Shown here piece after piece: positions 38,122-46,329 of a stretch of 64,000 bases of DNA. A program made the position numbers and the translations under genes. Position 1 is the first letter of the stretch. Every line of letters starts with the position of its first letter. Source of the DNA: Eubacterium multiforme (lineage in GTDB: Bacteria; Bacillota; Clostridia; Clostridiales; Clostridiaceae); assembly GCF_030813415.1 (NCBI RefSeq), contig NZ_JAUSUF010000005.1:124001-188000 (forward strand). Reading direction: 5' to 3'. A model generated the notes under the pieces. That model was not told the DNA's origin. It worked only from the letters and a program-made list of their open reading frames with translations, and made no database searches.

Positions 38122-40053
38122 TTAAAGTGCTTTATCAGCGATTTCTTTAAGTAATCTAGCCTTGAAGTCTTCAAAGTTAATTGAACCTTCATCGTCATTC
38201 TTTCTGCTTCTAACTGAAACAGCATTATCATTCATTTCTTTTTCACCAACAACTAGGATGTAAGGAATTCTTTCAAGTCTTGCTTCTCTAATTTTATATC
38301 CAAGTTTTTCAGCTCTATAGTCAGCTTCAACTCTTACACCATTATTTTTTAAATCTTTAACGATTTTTTCAGCGTAATCATTGTATTTGTCTGATAGAGG
38401 AAGAACCTTTGCTTGAACTGGTGCAAGCCAAGTTGGGAATGCTCCTGCAAATTTTTCAATAAGCATAGCAAGTGTTCTTTCATAACATCCAATTGATGAT
38501 CTATGGATAATATATGGACGTTTCTTTTCTCCATTTTTATCTATATAAGTCATATCAAATCTTTCAGCTAGAGCAAAGTCTATTTGAACAGTTATGATTG
38601 TATCTTCTTTTCCATGAACATTCTTAAATTGAATATCAAGTTTTGGTCCATAGAATGCTGCTTCATCATCAGCTTCAACATAATCTATCTTTAAGTGGTC
38701 TAAAATATTTTTCATTATAACTTGAGTCTTTTCCCAAGCTTCTGGATTATCAATATATTTTTCTTTATTCTTTGGATCCCATTTTGAGAATCTATAAGAA
38801 ATATCATCTGCAATTCCTAAAGTATTCATTATATAGTCAATTAAACTTACAACGCCTCTAAATTCTTCTTCTAATTGTTCTGGAGTAACAATTAAGTGAC
38901 CATCAGCTAAAGTAAATTGTCTAACTCTTATAAGTCCATGCATTTCTCCTGATGATTCATTTCTAAATAGAGTAGAAGTTTCAGCATATCTTATTGGAAG
39001 ATCTCTGTAACTATGTTGTTCTGAATTATAAATTGCATATTGGAATGGGCAAGTCATAGGTCTTAAAGCAAAAACTTCATCGTCCTTTTCTTCATCTCCT
39101 AAAACAAACATTCCATCTTTATAGTGATCCCAGTGTCCTGAAATTTTATAAAGGTCACTCTTTGCCATATAAGGAGTTTTAGTTAATACATAACCACGTT
39201 TTTCTTCTTCATCTTCAATCCATCTTTGAAGTGTTTGAATTATTTTAGCTCCTTTTGGCATTATTAAAGGAAGTCCTTGACCTACATTTTCATCAGTAGT
39301 GAATAATTTTAATTCTCTACCAAGTTTGTTGTGGTCTCTCTTTTTAGCTTCTTCAATAGCTACTAAATGTTCTTCTAAATCTTTATTTTTTAAGAATGCA
39401 GTACCATATATTCTAGTAAGCATCTTATTCTTTTCGTCGCCTCTCCAATAAGCACCAGCACTTCTTAAAAGTTTTATAGCTTTCATTGGTTTAAGTGACA
39501 TTATATGAGGACCTGCACATAGGTCTACGAAATCACCAAGCTTGTAGAATGAAATAACTTCATCTTCTCCTAAGTCATTTATAAGTTCAACCTTGTAAGG
39601 TTCATCCTTCATAAGTTCTAAAGCTTCATTTCTTGGAAGTTCAAATCTTTCAATTGCAGGGTTTTCCTTAACTATTTTTTTCATTTCTGCTTCAATTTTA
39701 GCTAAGTCTTCAGTAGTAAAAGCACCTTCTTTATCAAAATCGTAATAGAAACCATCTTCAATTGAAGGTCCTATAGCAATTTTAACATCTGGGAATAATC
39801 TTTTAACTGCATAAGCTAATACATGTGATGCAGTATGTCTTAAAGCATCTTTTCCTTCTTTTGAGTCAAAAGTACAAATTTCAATTTCTGCATCCTCATT
39901 AACTTTGTGACGTAAATCAACAACCTCTCCATTTACTAAACCGCAAAAAGCATTTCTAGCAAGGCCTTCGCTTATACCTTTTGCTATATCTAAAACTGAT
40001 ACGCCTTTTTCAAATTCTTTTACTGAACCATCTTTTAAACTAATTTTAATCAT
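38122..40053 (-). CDS. thrS: Threonyl-tRNA synthetase ThrS
   Basis: 643 residues, full length. TGS domain (1-~62), second editing domain with HTASHVLAYAVKRL and the zinc/editing HxxxH, class II catalytic core with motif 2 around TSTLFRNESSGEMHGLIRVR and motif 3 HRSSIGCYERTLAMLIE, and C-terminal anticodon-binding domain. It charges tRNA-Thr. It is controlled by the T-box leader directly upstream on the same strand. Confidence 0.98.
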   Translation of the reverse strand: MIKISLKDGSVKEFEKGVSVLDIAKGISEGLARNAFCGLVNGEVVDLRHKVNEDAEIEICTFDSKEGKDALRHTASHVLAYAVKRLFPDVKIAIGPSIEDGFYYDFDKEGAFTTEDLAKIEAEMKKIVKENPAIERFELPRNEALELMKDEPYKVELINDLGEDEVISFYKLGDFVDLCAGPHIMSLKPMKAIKLLRSAGAYWRGDEKNKMLTRIYGTAFLKNKDLEEHLVAIEEAKKRDHNKLGRELKLFTTDENVGQGLPLIMPKGAKIIQTLQRWIEDEEEKRGYVLTKTPYMAKSDLYKISGHWDHYKDGMFVLGDEEKDDEVFALRPMTCPFQYAIYNSEQHSYRDLPIRYAETSTLFRNESSGEMHGLIRVRQFTLADGHLIVTPEQLEEEFRGVVSLIDYIMNTLGIADDISYRFSKWDPKNKEKYIDNPEAWEKTQVIMKNILDHLKIDYVEADDEAAFYGPKLDIQFKNVHGKEDTIITVQIDFALAERFDMTYIDKNGEKKRPYIIHRSSIGCYERTLAMLIEKFAGAFPTWLAPVQAKVLPLSDKYNDYAEKIVKDLKNNGVRVEADYRAEKLGYKIREARLERIPYILVVGEKEMNDNAVSVRSRKNDDEGSINFEDFKARLLKEIADKAL

Positions 40054-40106
40054 TTAAAAAACTCCTTTCTTTCGTGTATATAAACTAAAAAATATTATCT
40101 AAAATA

Positions 40107-40350
40107 AAAAAACTCCGTCTCTAAAAATATAGAGACGAAGTATAACATCCGTGGTTCCACTCTAGTTATCCTTAAAAAATTAAGAATCACTTTGGCTTGT
40201 CGTAACGTGACAATAACGGACTGGATTGGAGTCACTCCGAGGTAGTTTTCTGTTAAGCTCATATAAAAATACTTACAGCTAATGTATTTTCTCTCTGAAA
40301 ATGAGGATTTAACATACTCTTCTCATCAACGTATTTATCTTCTTAAGTTA
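40107..40350 (-). ncRNA. T-box leader of thrS
   Basis: On the minus strand the T-box core GTGGAACCACGG (40160-40149) is followed by a terminator hairpin (ACTTCGTCTCT/AGAGACGGAGT, 40141-40112) and a T-run. Upstream is a stem I region with AGAGAG and a likely ACC threonine specifier in AAAACTACCTCGG. Uncharged tRNA-Thr should stabilise the antiterminator and raise thrS expression. Confidence 0.94.
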
Positions 40351-40356
40351 TTTTAT

Positions 40357-40385
40357 ATTATAATCATACAAATTTCATATGTCAA
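40357..40385 (-). promoter_or_regulatory. Promoter of the thrS leader
   Basis: On the minus strand, perfect TTGACA (40385-40380) and perfect TATAAT (40362-40357) with a 17-base spacer. The -35 overlaps the stop of the gene upstream (40382). Confidence 0.9.
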
Positions 40386-40786
40386 TAAATGCTTTCATAA
40401 AGTTTTTGAAGTTTTATATTTTCTAGTAATTCTTCTGAATAATAACTTTTCCCCATAAGAATAAATATAATATCTTCTTTCCTGTAACCTTCTTTATATA
40501 ATTTTAAATCTTTTACAATACGTTTAATTGTATTACAGGAAGCTTCAAGGATATTACAAAGTTCTTTGATGGAATAAAACTCCTTATCTAATAATTTGTA
40601 TAATTTTTTTTGTAATTTAATTTTATAAAGAATATCTGTTTCTAAACAATGGTGAGGTCCTTTTTTGCCCCTATGATGTTCCTCGCATAAATACATATAA
40701 TTTAATTTTATATCAAAGCCACCTTCACTTCTATGAATAATATGATGAATATCAGCTTTTTCATTACAAATTTCACAAAAATACAA
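40382..40786 (-). CDS. HNH-type zinc-finger protein with C-terminal DNA-binding-like domain
   Basis: 134 residues from TTG 40786, preceded by GGGGG. N-terminal YFCEICNEKADIHHIIHRSEGG and NYMYLCEEHH carry two CxxC-like Cys/His pairs and the HH of an HNH nuclease fold (residues ~4-40). Residues ~65-125 look like a helix-turn-helix (SIKELCNILEASCNTIKRIVKDL). Whether it is a nuclease or a DNA-binding regulator is undecided. No phage genes adjoin it. It ends exactly where the thrS promoter begins. Confidence 0.65.
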   Translation of the reverse strand: MYFCEICNEKADIHHIIHRSEGGFDIKLNYMYLCEEHHRGKKGPHHCLETDILYKIKLQKKLYKLLDKEFYSIKELCNILEASCNTIKRIVKDLKLYKEGYRKEDIIFILMGKSYYSEELLENIKLQKLYESIY

Positions 40787-40955
40787 ATAATATCCCCCTT
40801 GCTAATATTTAAAATTATAGACAAAAAAGTTAATAAAATCAATTTCAAAAAAAATATTTAATAAAAATTAGTTTTAAAAAATAGGGGTAAATGTAATAAA
40901 AGATGGTATAATATACTATATAGTATATTATATTTAAAGAGGAAAGGTGATATGT

Positions 40956-41630
40956 ATGAAAGACAATTATAATTCATTTGAATTTTGGACTAGTAATGTA
41001 AACGAACACAAAAATATAAGAGGACATGCGTTTACTGAAAATTTACCAACTAATAAATCTGTGTACGTGCATTCCCTTATATTTTCAAATAAGAATGGAA
41101 TAGAGAATGTATATTCATATTTTCCAAATGTTAAAGCACTATTAGGATATATTCAACATTCATTTTTACAAAAAGCATTTTATAATTGGGCTTATGGAAC
41201 AAAAGAATTAATAATGAAAATTCCACCTAAGCCAACAGCTGAATTAATAAATAGTATTTTTTCTGATAATAAGATTGATAAAGATGAATTAAAAGCTATG
41301 AAAAAGCAGTATGGAATTTTAAATAATTTGTGGGATAAAGATGATAATGAAATTATTAGAACATTAATAAAGTTTTGTAGAGAATTCAATAAAGTTTGGG
41401 TTGGAGATAACACAAAATTTTTATATATAAAAATATTTAAATCAGCAAAAGATTTAGGAGAGTTTGTTGCAGAGTCAATTGAAATGACTAAGAAAGAACA
41501 AGAGTTTAAAGATGATATAGGGGTTTCAATAAAGGATTGGAGAAAATTATGTTCAGAGGTAGGAACTAATAAAGAGATATCTAAAGCTTTTAGAAAAATT
41601 TTATTAAATAAATTATCTGAAACTCTTTAG
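40956..41630 (+). CDS. Conserved-looking hypothetical protein (224 residues)
   Basis: ATG 40956 is set by GGAAAGGTGA; ATG and GTG codons further upstream overlap that site. The protein is soluble, mixed alpha/beta, with aromatic-rich N-terminal half (FEFWTSNVNEHKN, FYNWAYGTKELI) and a helical, charged C-terminal half. I recognise no family. The gene stands alone: a near-perfect AT palindrome lies at its promoter and a terminator follows at 41648-41685. Confidence 0.75.
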   Translation: MKDNYNSFEFWTSNVNEHKNIRGHAFTENLPTNKSVYVHSLIFSNKNGIENVYSYFPNVKALLGYIQHSFLQKAFYNWAYGTKELIMKIPPKPTAELINSIFSDNKIDKDELKAMKKQYGILNNLWDKDDNEIIRTLIKFCREFNKVWVGDNTKFLYIKIFKSAKDLGEFVAESIEMTKKEQEFKDDIGVSIKDWRKLCSEVGTNKEISKAFRKILLNKLSETL

Positions 41631-41647
41631 GAAAAATTGTACTTAGG

Positions 41648-41685
41648 GAAATAACCTAAAGAATAATTAGGTTATTTCCTTTTTG
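41648..41685 (+). terminator. Terminator after the 224-residue hypothetical gene
   Basis: GGAAATAACCTAA pairs with TTAGGTTATTTCC, followed by TTTTT. Confidence 0.88.
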
Positions 41686-41700
41686 ATAAATTTTAAGGTA

Positions 41701-41729
41701 TTGACAGTTTAATTTAACACTGTTACAAT
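41701..41729 (+). promoter_or_regulatory. Promoter of the SAM-riboswitch transcript
   Basis: Perfect TTGACA (41701-41706), 17-base spacer, TACAAT (41724-41729), ending 25 bases before the riboswitch. Confidence 0.88.
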
Positions 41730-41754
41730 TAATAGTAATAAAATTTAAAAAAGT

Positions 41755-41922
41755 CTTATCAAGAGTGGTGGAGGGACTGGCCCTATGAAACCCGGCAACC
41801 TACTAATAATTATTGTAGGAATGACTATAAGAAATCAATGTATAAAGTAAGTGCATTGATTATTTGTCGTTTTTAATTATTAAGTGTGGTGCTAATTCCA
41901 GCAGTATTAACTGATAGATAAG
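41755..41922 (+). ncRNA. SAM-I riboswitch (S-box)
   Basis: It opens CTTATCAAGAG and closes with GATAAG-like pairing, with core GGTGGAGGGACTGGCCCTATGAAACCCGGCAACC split here across 41767-41800 and GGTGCTAATTCC at 41889-41900. This is the full S-box aptamer. P3 is extended. The terminator at 41942-41974 follows, so high S-adenosylmethionine should stop transcription of the downstream transporter. Confidence 0.97.
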
Positions 41923-41941
41923 TGGTGTTTATAGAGTATAT

Positions 41942-41974
41942 AAAGCTTCTGATTTCTGTCAGAAGCTTTTTTAT
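41942..41974 (+). terminator. S-box expression-platform terminator
   Basis: AAAGCTTCTGA pairs with TCAGAAGCTTT, followed by T-run, located 20 bases after the aptamer. Confidence 0.9.
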
Positions 41975-41980
41975 TTTATA

Positions 41981-42059
41981 GATTATGTTTTAAATTAGTA
42001 TTTATTTTAGTTAAGTATTAATGGCTGAATTAAAATAAATACTCAGCTAAAATATAGCC
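41981..42059. repeat. ~78-bp imperfect palindromic repeat, copy B
   Basis: Left arm ATTATGTTTTAAATTAGTAT continuing through TTATTTTAGTT; right arm is the reverse complement of GGCTATATTTTAGCTGAGTA with TTTATTTTAATTC. Ends resemble GGCTAT/ATAGCC. It lies between the S-box terminator and the transporter start, in the 5' UTR. Confidence 0.75.
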
Positions 42060-42090
42060 TGACTATAAATTATAAGGAGGAGAAAGGGAA

Positions 42091-43416
42091 ATGAATGAAA
42101 CAAAGAAAGGAAATTGGTGGGCACTTATACCATTAGTTGTATTTATAGTAGTGTATGTGGGGATTGCTATAGTGGCTAAAAACTTTTATGCTGTTTCAGT
42201 AATAATACCATTTTTAATTGCAGCAGTTACAGCACTTCTTATGAATAATAAAGTTAAATTTGAAGAAAAATTACAGATTTTTTGTAAGGGTGCAGGAGAT
42301 TCTAATATAATATTAATGATTTTAATTTTTGTACTAGCAGGTGCGTTTGCTTCAGTAGCTAAATCAATGGGAGCAGTTGATTCAACTGTTAACTTAGGGC
42401 TTTCAATATTACCACCAAATTTATTAATAGCTGGAATATTTATAGTAGCTTGTTTTATAGCTTTATCAGTTGGAACTTCAATGGGAACAATAGTTGCACT
42501 TGTACCAATAGCTCTTGGAATATCAGAAAAAACTGGAATAGCTGTGGCATTAGTAGTTGGTGCAGTTGTAAGTGGAGCTATGTTTGGGGATAATTTATCA
42601 ATAATATCAGATACAACAATAGCAGCAACTAGGACACAAGGTTGTGATATGAGGGATAAATTTAAGATGAACTTTAAAATAGTTCTCCCAGCAGCAATTA
42701 TAACTGGAATTATATTTATGTTAATAACTAGTGGAACTGAAACTTATAGTTTAGGTAGTTATAATTATAGTTTAATAAAAATAGTGCCTTATATAGGAGT
42801 TTTAGTAGCTGCACTTTTAGGTATTAACGTTATATTTGTTTTAGGTTCTGGAATAGTACTTTCAGGAATTATAGGAATTTTTACTGGAAGTTTTGGAGTT
42901 ATAGATCTTTTTAAGAGTATGGCAGAAGGGATTTCTGGAATGAGTGAGTTAATAATAATTTCCTTATTAATATCTGGAATGGTTGCTCTTATAAAATATA
43001 ATGGAGGAATTGATTTTATCCTTTATAAGGGACTTAAGAAATTTAAAACAAGAAGAGGTGCAGAACTTGGAATTGGTGCATTAGTAAGCTTAGTTGATAT
43101 TTGTACTGCAAATAATACAATAGCTATTGTTACAGTTGGACCTATTGCTAAAGATGTATCAAATGAATTTGATTTGGAGCCAAAGAGAGTAGCAGGAATT
43201 ATGGACATGTTTTCCTGTGCATTTCAAGGGATTATACCTTATGGTGCACAACTTATTTCAGCAGCAGGACTTGCAGCTATTTCACCTTTTGAAATAATGC
43301 AATATTTATATTATCCGTATTTAATGGGGATATCAGCTGTAATTGCAATAGTAGTTTATTGGAGTAGAAATAAAGAAGAGAATGTGGTGGAATTAACTTA
43401 TAATACAAATATTTAA
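42091..43416 (+). CDS. NhaC-family antiporter, probable methionine transporter (MetT-like)
   Basis: 441 residues with about 11-12 membrane helices. The NhaC family is recognised by IALSVGTSMGTIVALVPIALG and GAMFGDNLSIISDTTIAATRTQG. NhaC members are usually annotated as Na+/H+ antiporters. Control by a SAM-I riboswitch points to methionine uptake, as for the MetT group described for S-box regulons. AGGAGGAGA precedes ATG. No separate terminator follows; palindrome copy C lies 80 bases after the stop. Confidence 0.88.
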   Translation: MNETKKGNWWALIPLVVFIVVYVGIAIVAKNFYAVSVIIPFLIAAVTALLMNNKVKFEEKLQIFCKGAGDSNIILMILIFVLAGAFASVAKSMGAVDSTVNLGLSILPPNLLIAGIFIVACFIALSVGTSMGTIVALVPIALGISEKTGIAVALVVGAVVSGAMFGDNLSIISDTTIAATRTQGCDMRDKFKMNFKIVLPAAIITGIIFMLITSGTETYSLGSYNYSLIKIVPYIGVLVAALLGINVIFVLGSGIVLSGIIGIFTGSFGVIDLFKSMAEGISGMSELIIISLLISGMVALIKYNGGIDFILYKGLKKFKTRRGAELGIGALVSLVDICTANNTIAIVTVGPIAKDVSNEFDLEPKRVAGIMDMFSCAFQGIIPYGAQLISAAGLAAISPFEIMQYLYYPYLMGISAVIAIVVYWSRNKEENVVELTYNTNI

Positions 43417-43495
43417 GGTAATATTATAAAAATCTTATAAATTCAATGAAAAAAGCAAAATAATAAATTAACTGGAAAAATTTTTTATAAATAAT

Positions 43496-43573
43496 GGCTA
43501 TGTTTTAAAATAGTGTTGATTTTAGATAGAACTGAAGGACTATCTAAAATCAACAATCACTTAAAACATAGCC
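43496..43573. repeat. ~78-bp imperfect palindromic repeat, copy C (best preserved)
   Basis: Left arm GGCTATGTTTTAAAATAGTG continues into TTGATTTTAGATAG; the right arm CTATCTAAAATCAACAATCA continues into CTTAAAACATAGCC. The arms are ~33 bases and pair almost fully around a 12-base loop GAACTGAAGGAC. It lies between convergent metT-like and ispF genes and could act as a terminator. Confidence 0.85.
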
Positions 43574-43584
43574 TAAATTTTTAA

Positions 43585-44058
43585 TTAAATTTTGTTTACT
43601 AAAGCTATACATTGAGAAGAAATTCCAAGCCCTTTCCCTGTAAAGCCAAGGCCTTCTTCAGTAGTAGCCTTTACATTTACTCTATCAAAATCTATGTCTA
43701 AGGCCTTTGCTATATTTTCTCTCATTTTTGTTATATGAGGAGCCATTTTAGGAGCCTGTGCAATTATAGTTGCATCTAAGTTTCCTATTTTGTAGTTATT
43801 TTCTTTTAAAAGTCTGCTAACTTCTTTAAGAAGTTTTATACTAGAAATTCCTTTGTATTTTGGATCAGTATCAGGAAAATGTTTGCCTATATCACCTAAG
43901 GCAGTAGCTCCTAATAGTGAATCCATTATTGCATGTGTAAGTACATCAGCATCAGAGTGACCAAGTAATCCAAGGTTATAAGGAATAGTTACTCCTCCAA
44001 GGATTAAATCTCTATTTTCAACTAATCGATGTACATCATAACCTAAACCAATACGCAT
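43585..44058 (-). CDS. ispF: 2-C-methyl-D-erythritol 2,4-cyclodiphosphate synthase IspF
   Basis: 157 residues, full length. It is the fifth step of the MEP isoprenoid pathway. Metal and substrate residues are in GLGYDVHRL (Asp, His), [20 protein letters not shown] (His, Asp) and [12 protein letters not shown]. The C-terminal [17 protein letters not shown] is conserved. AGAGGTG precedes ATG on the minus strand. ispD is not adjacent. Confidence 0.97.
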   Translation of the reverse strand: MRIGLGYDVHRLVENRDLILGGVTIPYNLGLLGHSDADVLTHAIMDSLLGATALGDIGKHFPDTDPKYKGISSIKLLKEVSRLLKENNYKIGNLDATIIAQAPKMAPHITKMRENIAKALDIDFDRVNVKATTEEGLGFTGKGLGISSQCIALVNKI

Positions 44059-44218
44059 ATTTTTTCACCTCTAATAAATAATTCTTTTATAAGTTTACCA
44101 TAAAAATAATTATTAATTTGTAATTTGATTTAAAAAAAACCTATATTTAGGTATAATTAAGTAGAATAATAATAGCATATGAGAAAAATAGTATTAAATA
44201 AAGGGGAGAAATGTAAAG

Positions 44219-45262
44219 TTGGAGATATTTGATAGAAATAAGTATAGATTTTCAAGCCAGCCAAATTTGGTAGAAATAAGTGAAGAGGTAAACAAGTTAA
44301 GGGCAGAGCAAATATCTTCACTAGAAGAAGAACTTTATTCTTATAAAGTTTTATTTAAAGATTTGCTTTCGGCAACTCCAAGTTATAAGGACAGGAATAC
44401 AATTTTAAGTATGACATTCTTTATAATAGAAAATGTGGATTTATTAGAATATATACAAGATAAAAAGAAATTACCACCAAATATATTAGCTAAAAAAACT
44501 ATGCAGCCAAGAGGGTTTATAGAGAAATGGAATGATTATATACTTTCATATGTAATTATATTTTCAAATCCTAATTATAAACTTATACAAGACTACATGA
44601 AATATGAAGAAATAGATGAAGAAAAAGAAGAGGAAAATAAAGAAAATACAAGTCTTGTTCCAATTAATATAGAAACAGACAATTCATTAAGAGGATTACT
44701 TATAAGAAAGTTTAAATTTAGTGGTTGTATCTTAACTAGCATGGGAGAATTTAAAAAAGTAAAAGTTGAAGCCGATATGAATGATGGGGAAGAGATTAAT
44801 ACAACACCTAAAAAAAGTTTAAAAGATTATAAGTTATACATTGCAATTGCAGTAGTTATCCTTATATTAATTGGTGGAGGATTTTTTAGGCAATATTATA
44901 AAATAGATAGAAGTATTTTAATAAATACAACATCACAAGTAAAGTTAGATGTTAATTCCTTTGGTAATGTAATAAGTTCATATTCACCAACAACTAAAGG
45001 TGAAGAAATGCTTAAAAACTTAAAAATTAATAATAAGAAATTAGATAAAGCACTTGAAGAAATATTAAGTTACTCTAAGGATAATAAAATGATTCCAGAA
45101 GGAAGAATTATAGTAACTATTACTGGGAATCCTTTAAAATATGGAACATTAGAAAAAACAGGGGAATTTGTATCAAAAAACAATATAAACCTATTGGTTA
45201 ATAATGTTGGAAAGGAACAAAAGTTATTTAATGCAACACAGAAACAAAAAGAAAAAAAATAA
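44219..45262 (+). CDS. SigI C-terminal domain fused to RsgI-type anti-sigma/membrane module
   Basis: 347 residues from TTG 44219 (AGGGGAG at 44203-44209). Residues ~16-127 match the C-terminal DNA-binding domain of Sig[16 protein letters not shown] (SigI: xxDLvxxSPKHkDxR) and [20 protein letters not shown] with [20 protein letters not shown]. Residues ~156-195 match the RsgI N-terminal anti-sigma domain ([38 protein letters not shown]). One membrane helix spans ~206-223, then an RsgI-like extracellular domain ([17 protein letters not shown]...) to ~303. The Asn-Pro cleavage motif of RsgI reads Asn-Thr here. Sigma region 2 is absent. It may be a membrane-tethered transcription regulator. Confidence 0.75.
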   Translation: MEIFDRNKYRFSSQPNLVEISEEVNKLRAEQISSLEEELYSYKVLFKDLLSATPSYKDRNTILSMTFFIIENVDLLEYIQDKKKLPPNILAKKTMQPRGFIEKWNDYILSYVIIFSNPNYKLIQDYMKYEEIDEEKEEENKENTSLVPINIETDNSLRGLLIRKFKFSGCILTSMGEFKKVKVEADMNDGEEINTTPKKSLKDYKLYIAIAVVILILIGGGFFRQYYKIDRSILINTTSQVKLDVNSFGNVISSYSPTTKGEEMLKNLKINNKKLDKALEEILSYSKDNKMIPEGRIIVTITGNPLKYGTLEKTGEFVSKNNINLLVNNVGKEQKLFNATQKQKEKK

Positions 45263-46037
45263 TAATATAAAAAATAATTCAGAAAATATAATTAGTCATT
45301 CAGATAGAGGAAATGAAATAAGACTTAATAAATATATAAGTGAAACAGGGGTATGTTCTAGGAGAGAAGCTGACAAGATAATAGAAGCTGGAAGAGTTAC
45401 TATTAACGGAAAGAAAGCTGAAATGGGAACTAAAGTAACTAAAGGACAAATAGTAAAGATAGATGGAAGAAAAATATCTAAAGAAGAAGAGGTTGTATAT
45501 ATAGTTTTAAATAAACCAACTGGAATTACCTGTACAACTGAAAAAAAGGTTAAAGGAAATATAGTTGATTTTGTTTCCCACGAAAAAAGAATATTCCCAA
45601 TAGGAAGATTAGATAAAGACTCACAAGGATTAATACTTTTAACTAATGATGGGGATATAGTAAATAAAATTTTAAGGGCAGGAAACAATCATGAAAAAGA
45701 ATACATAGTAACTGTAAATAAAAAGATAACAGATGAATTTATTGAAAAAATGGGTTCAGGAGTTAGAATACTTGGAACAGTTACTAAGGAGTGTTTTGTT
45801 AAAAAAGAAGGAGATCGTACCTTTAGAATAATTTTAACTCAAGGAATGAACAGACAGATAAGAAGAATGAGCGAAGCTTTAGGATATGAAGTAAAAAAAC
45901 TAAAAAGAATTAGAATAATGAATATAAATTTAGGAGATTTACCTATAGGAAAATGGAGAGATTTAACTAAAAAAGAGCTTAAAGGCTTAAATGATTTAAT
46001 TCAAGATTCTAAGAAAACAAAGGAAATAGATAAATAA
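45231..46037 (+). CDS. rluF: 23S rRNA pseudouridine synthase RluF-like (RsuA family)
   Basis: About 268 residues from ATG 45231; the start is uncertain, as an ATG at 45204 also fits and both overlap the preceding gene. S4 RNA-binding domain [21 protein letters not shown], then catalytic core with [19 protein letters not shown] (catalytic Asp) and [16 protein letters not shown]. The S4 start [16 protein letters not shown] resembles RluF (U2604) more than RluB. The overlap suggests co-transcription with the fusion gene. It ends at a terminator. Confidence 0.88.
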   Translation: MQHRNKKKKNNNIKNNSENIISHSDRGNEIRLNKYISETGVCSRREADKIIEAGRVTINGKKAEMGTKVTKGQIVKIDGRKISKEEEVVYIVLNKPTGITCTTEKKVKGNIVDFVSHEKRIFPIGRLDKDSQGLILLTNDGDIVNKILRAGNNHEKEYIVTVNKKITDEFIEKMGSGVRILGTVTKECFVKKEGDRTFRIILTQGMNRQIRRMSEALGYEVKKLKRIRIMNINLGDLPIGKWRDLTKKELKGLNDLIQDSKKTKEIDK

Positions 46038-46042
46038 TTTAA

Positions 46043-46087
46043 ATAGGCATTTGTAACATTTTAAGTGTTATGAGTGCCTATTTTTTT
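46043..46087 (+). terminator. Terminator after rluF
   Basis: ATAGGCAT..TAACA pairs with TGTTA..GTGCCTAT, followed by seven T. Confidence 0.8.
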
Positions 46088-46111
46088 ATGAAATTCAAAA
46101 TATTACTAACA

Positions 46112-46329
46112 TAATCCACATGTCCTTGTGGATAAGTTGTTATAAACTTGTTGATATACCTGTAGATAATTTCTTGTATTTTGAAGAATACTATTAAAAA
46201 AGGAGATTTTTCAAAAAAAATTGTTGTAAAAGGTAGGAGAATATATTTTGAAGATTAGATTTTTAAAGACTTTAGCTATATTGTGGATAACTTTTATAAG
46301 TATAAGTTTTGCACAGAGGTTGTGGATAA
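46112..46329. promoter_or_regulatory. Cluster of DnaA boxes
   Basis: Perfect TGTGGATAA (reverse of TTATCCACA) at 46127-46135, 46282-46290 and 46321-46329. One-mismatch boxes are TAATCCACA at 46112-46120 and TGTAGATAA at 46161-46169. The cluster spans the promoter region and first 80 bases of the DUF3298 gene. No dnaA, dnaN or DNA-unwinding element is seen, so it is more likely a DnaA titration or regulatory site than an origin. Confidence 0.65.

Noticed and set aside
46112..46329. DnaA-box cluster as chromosomal origin oriC
   Set aside because: No dnaA, dnaN, rpmH or gyrase genes adjoin and no AT-rich 13-mer unwinding element beside the boxes is evident; kept as a titration or regulatory cluster.
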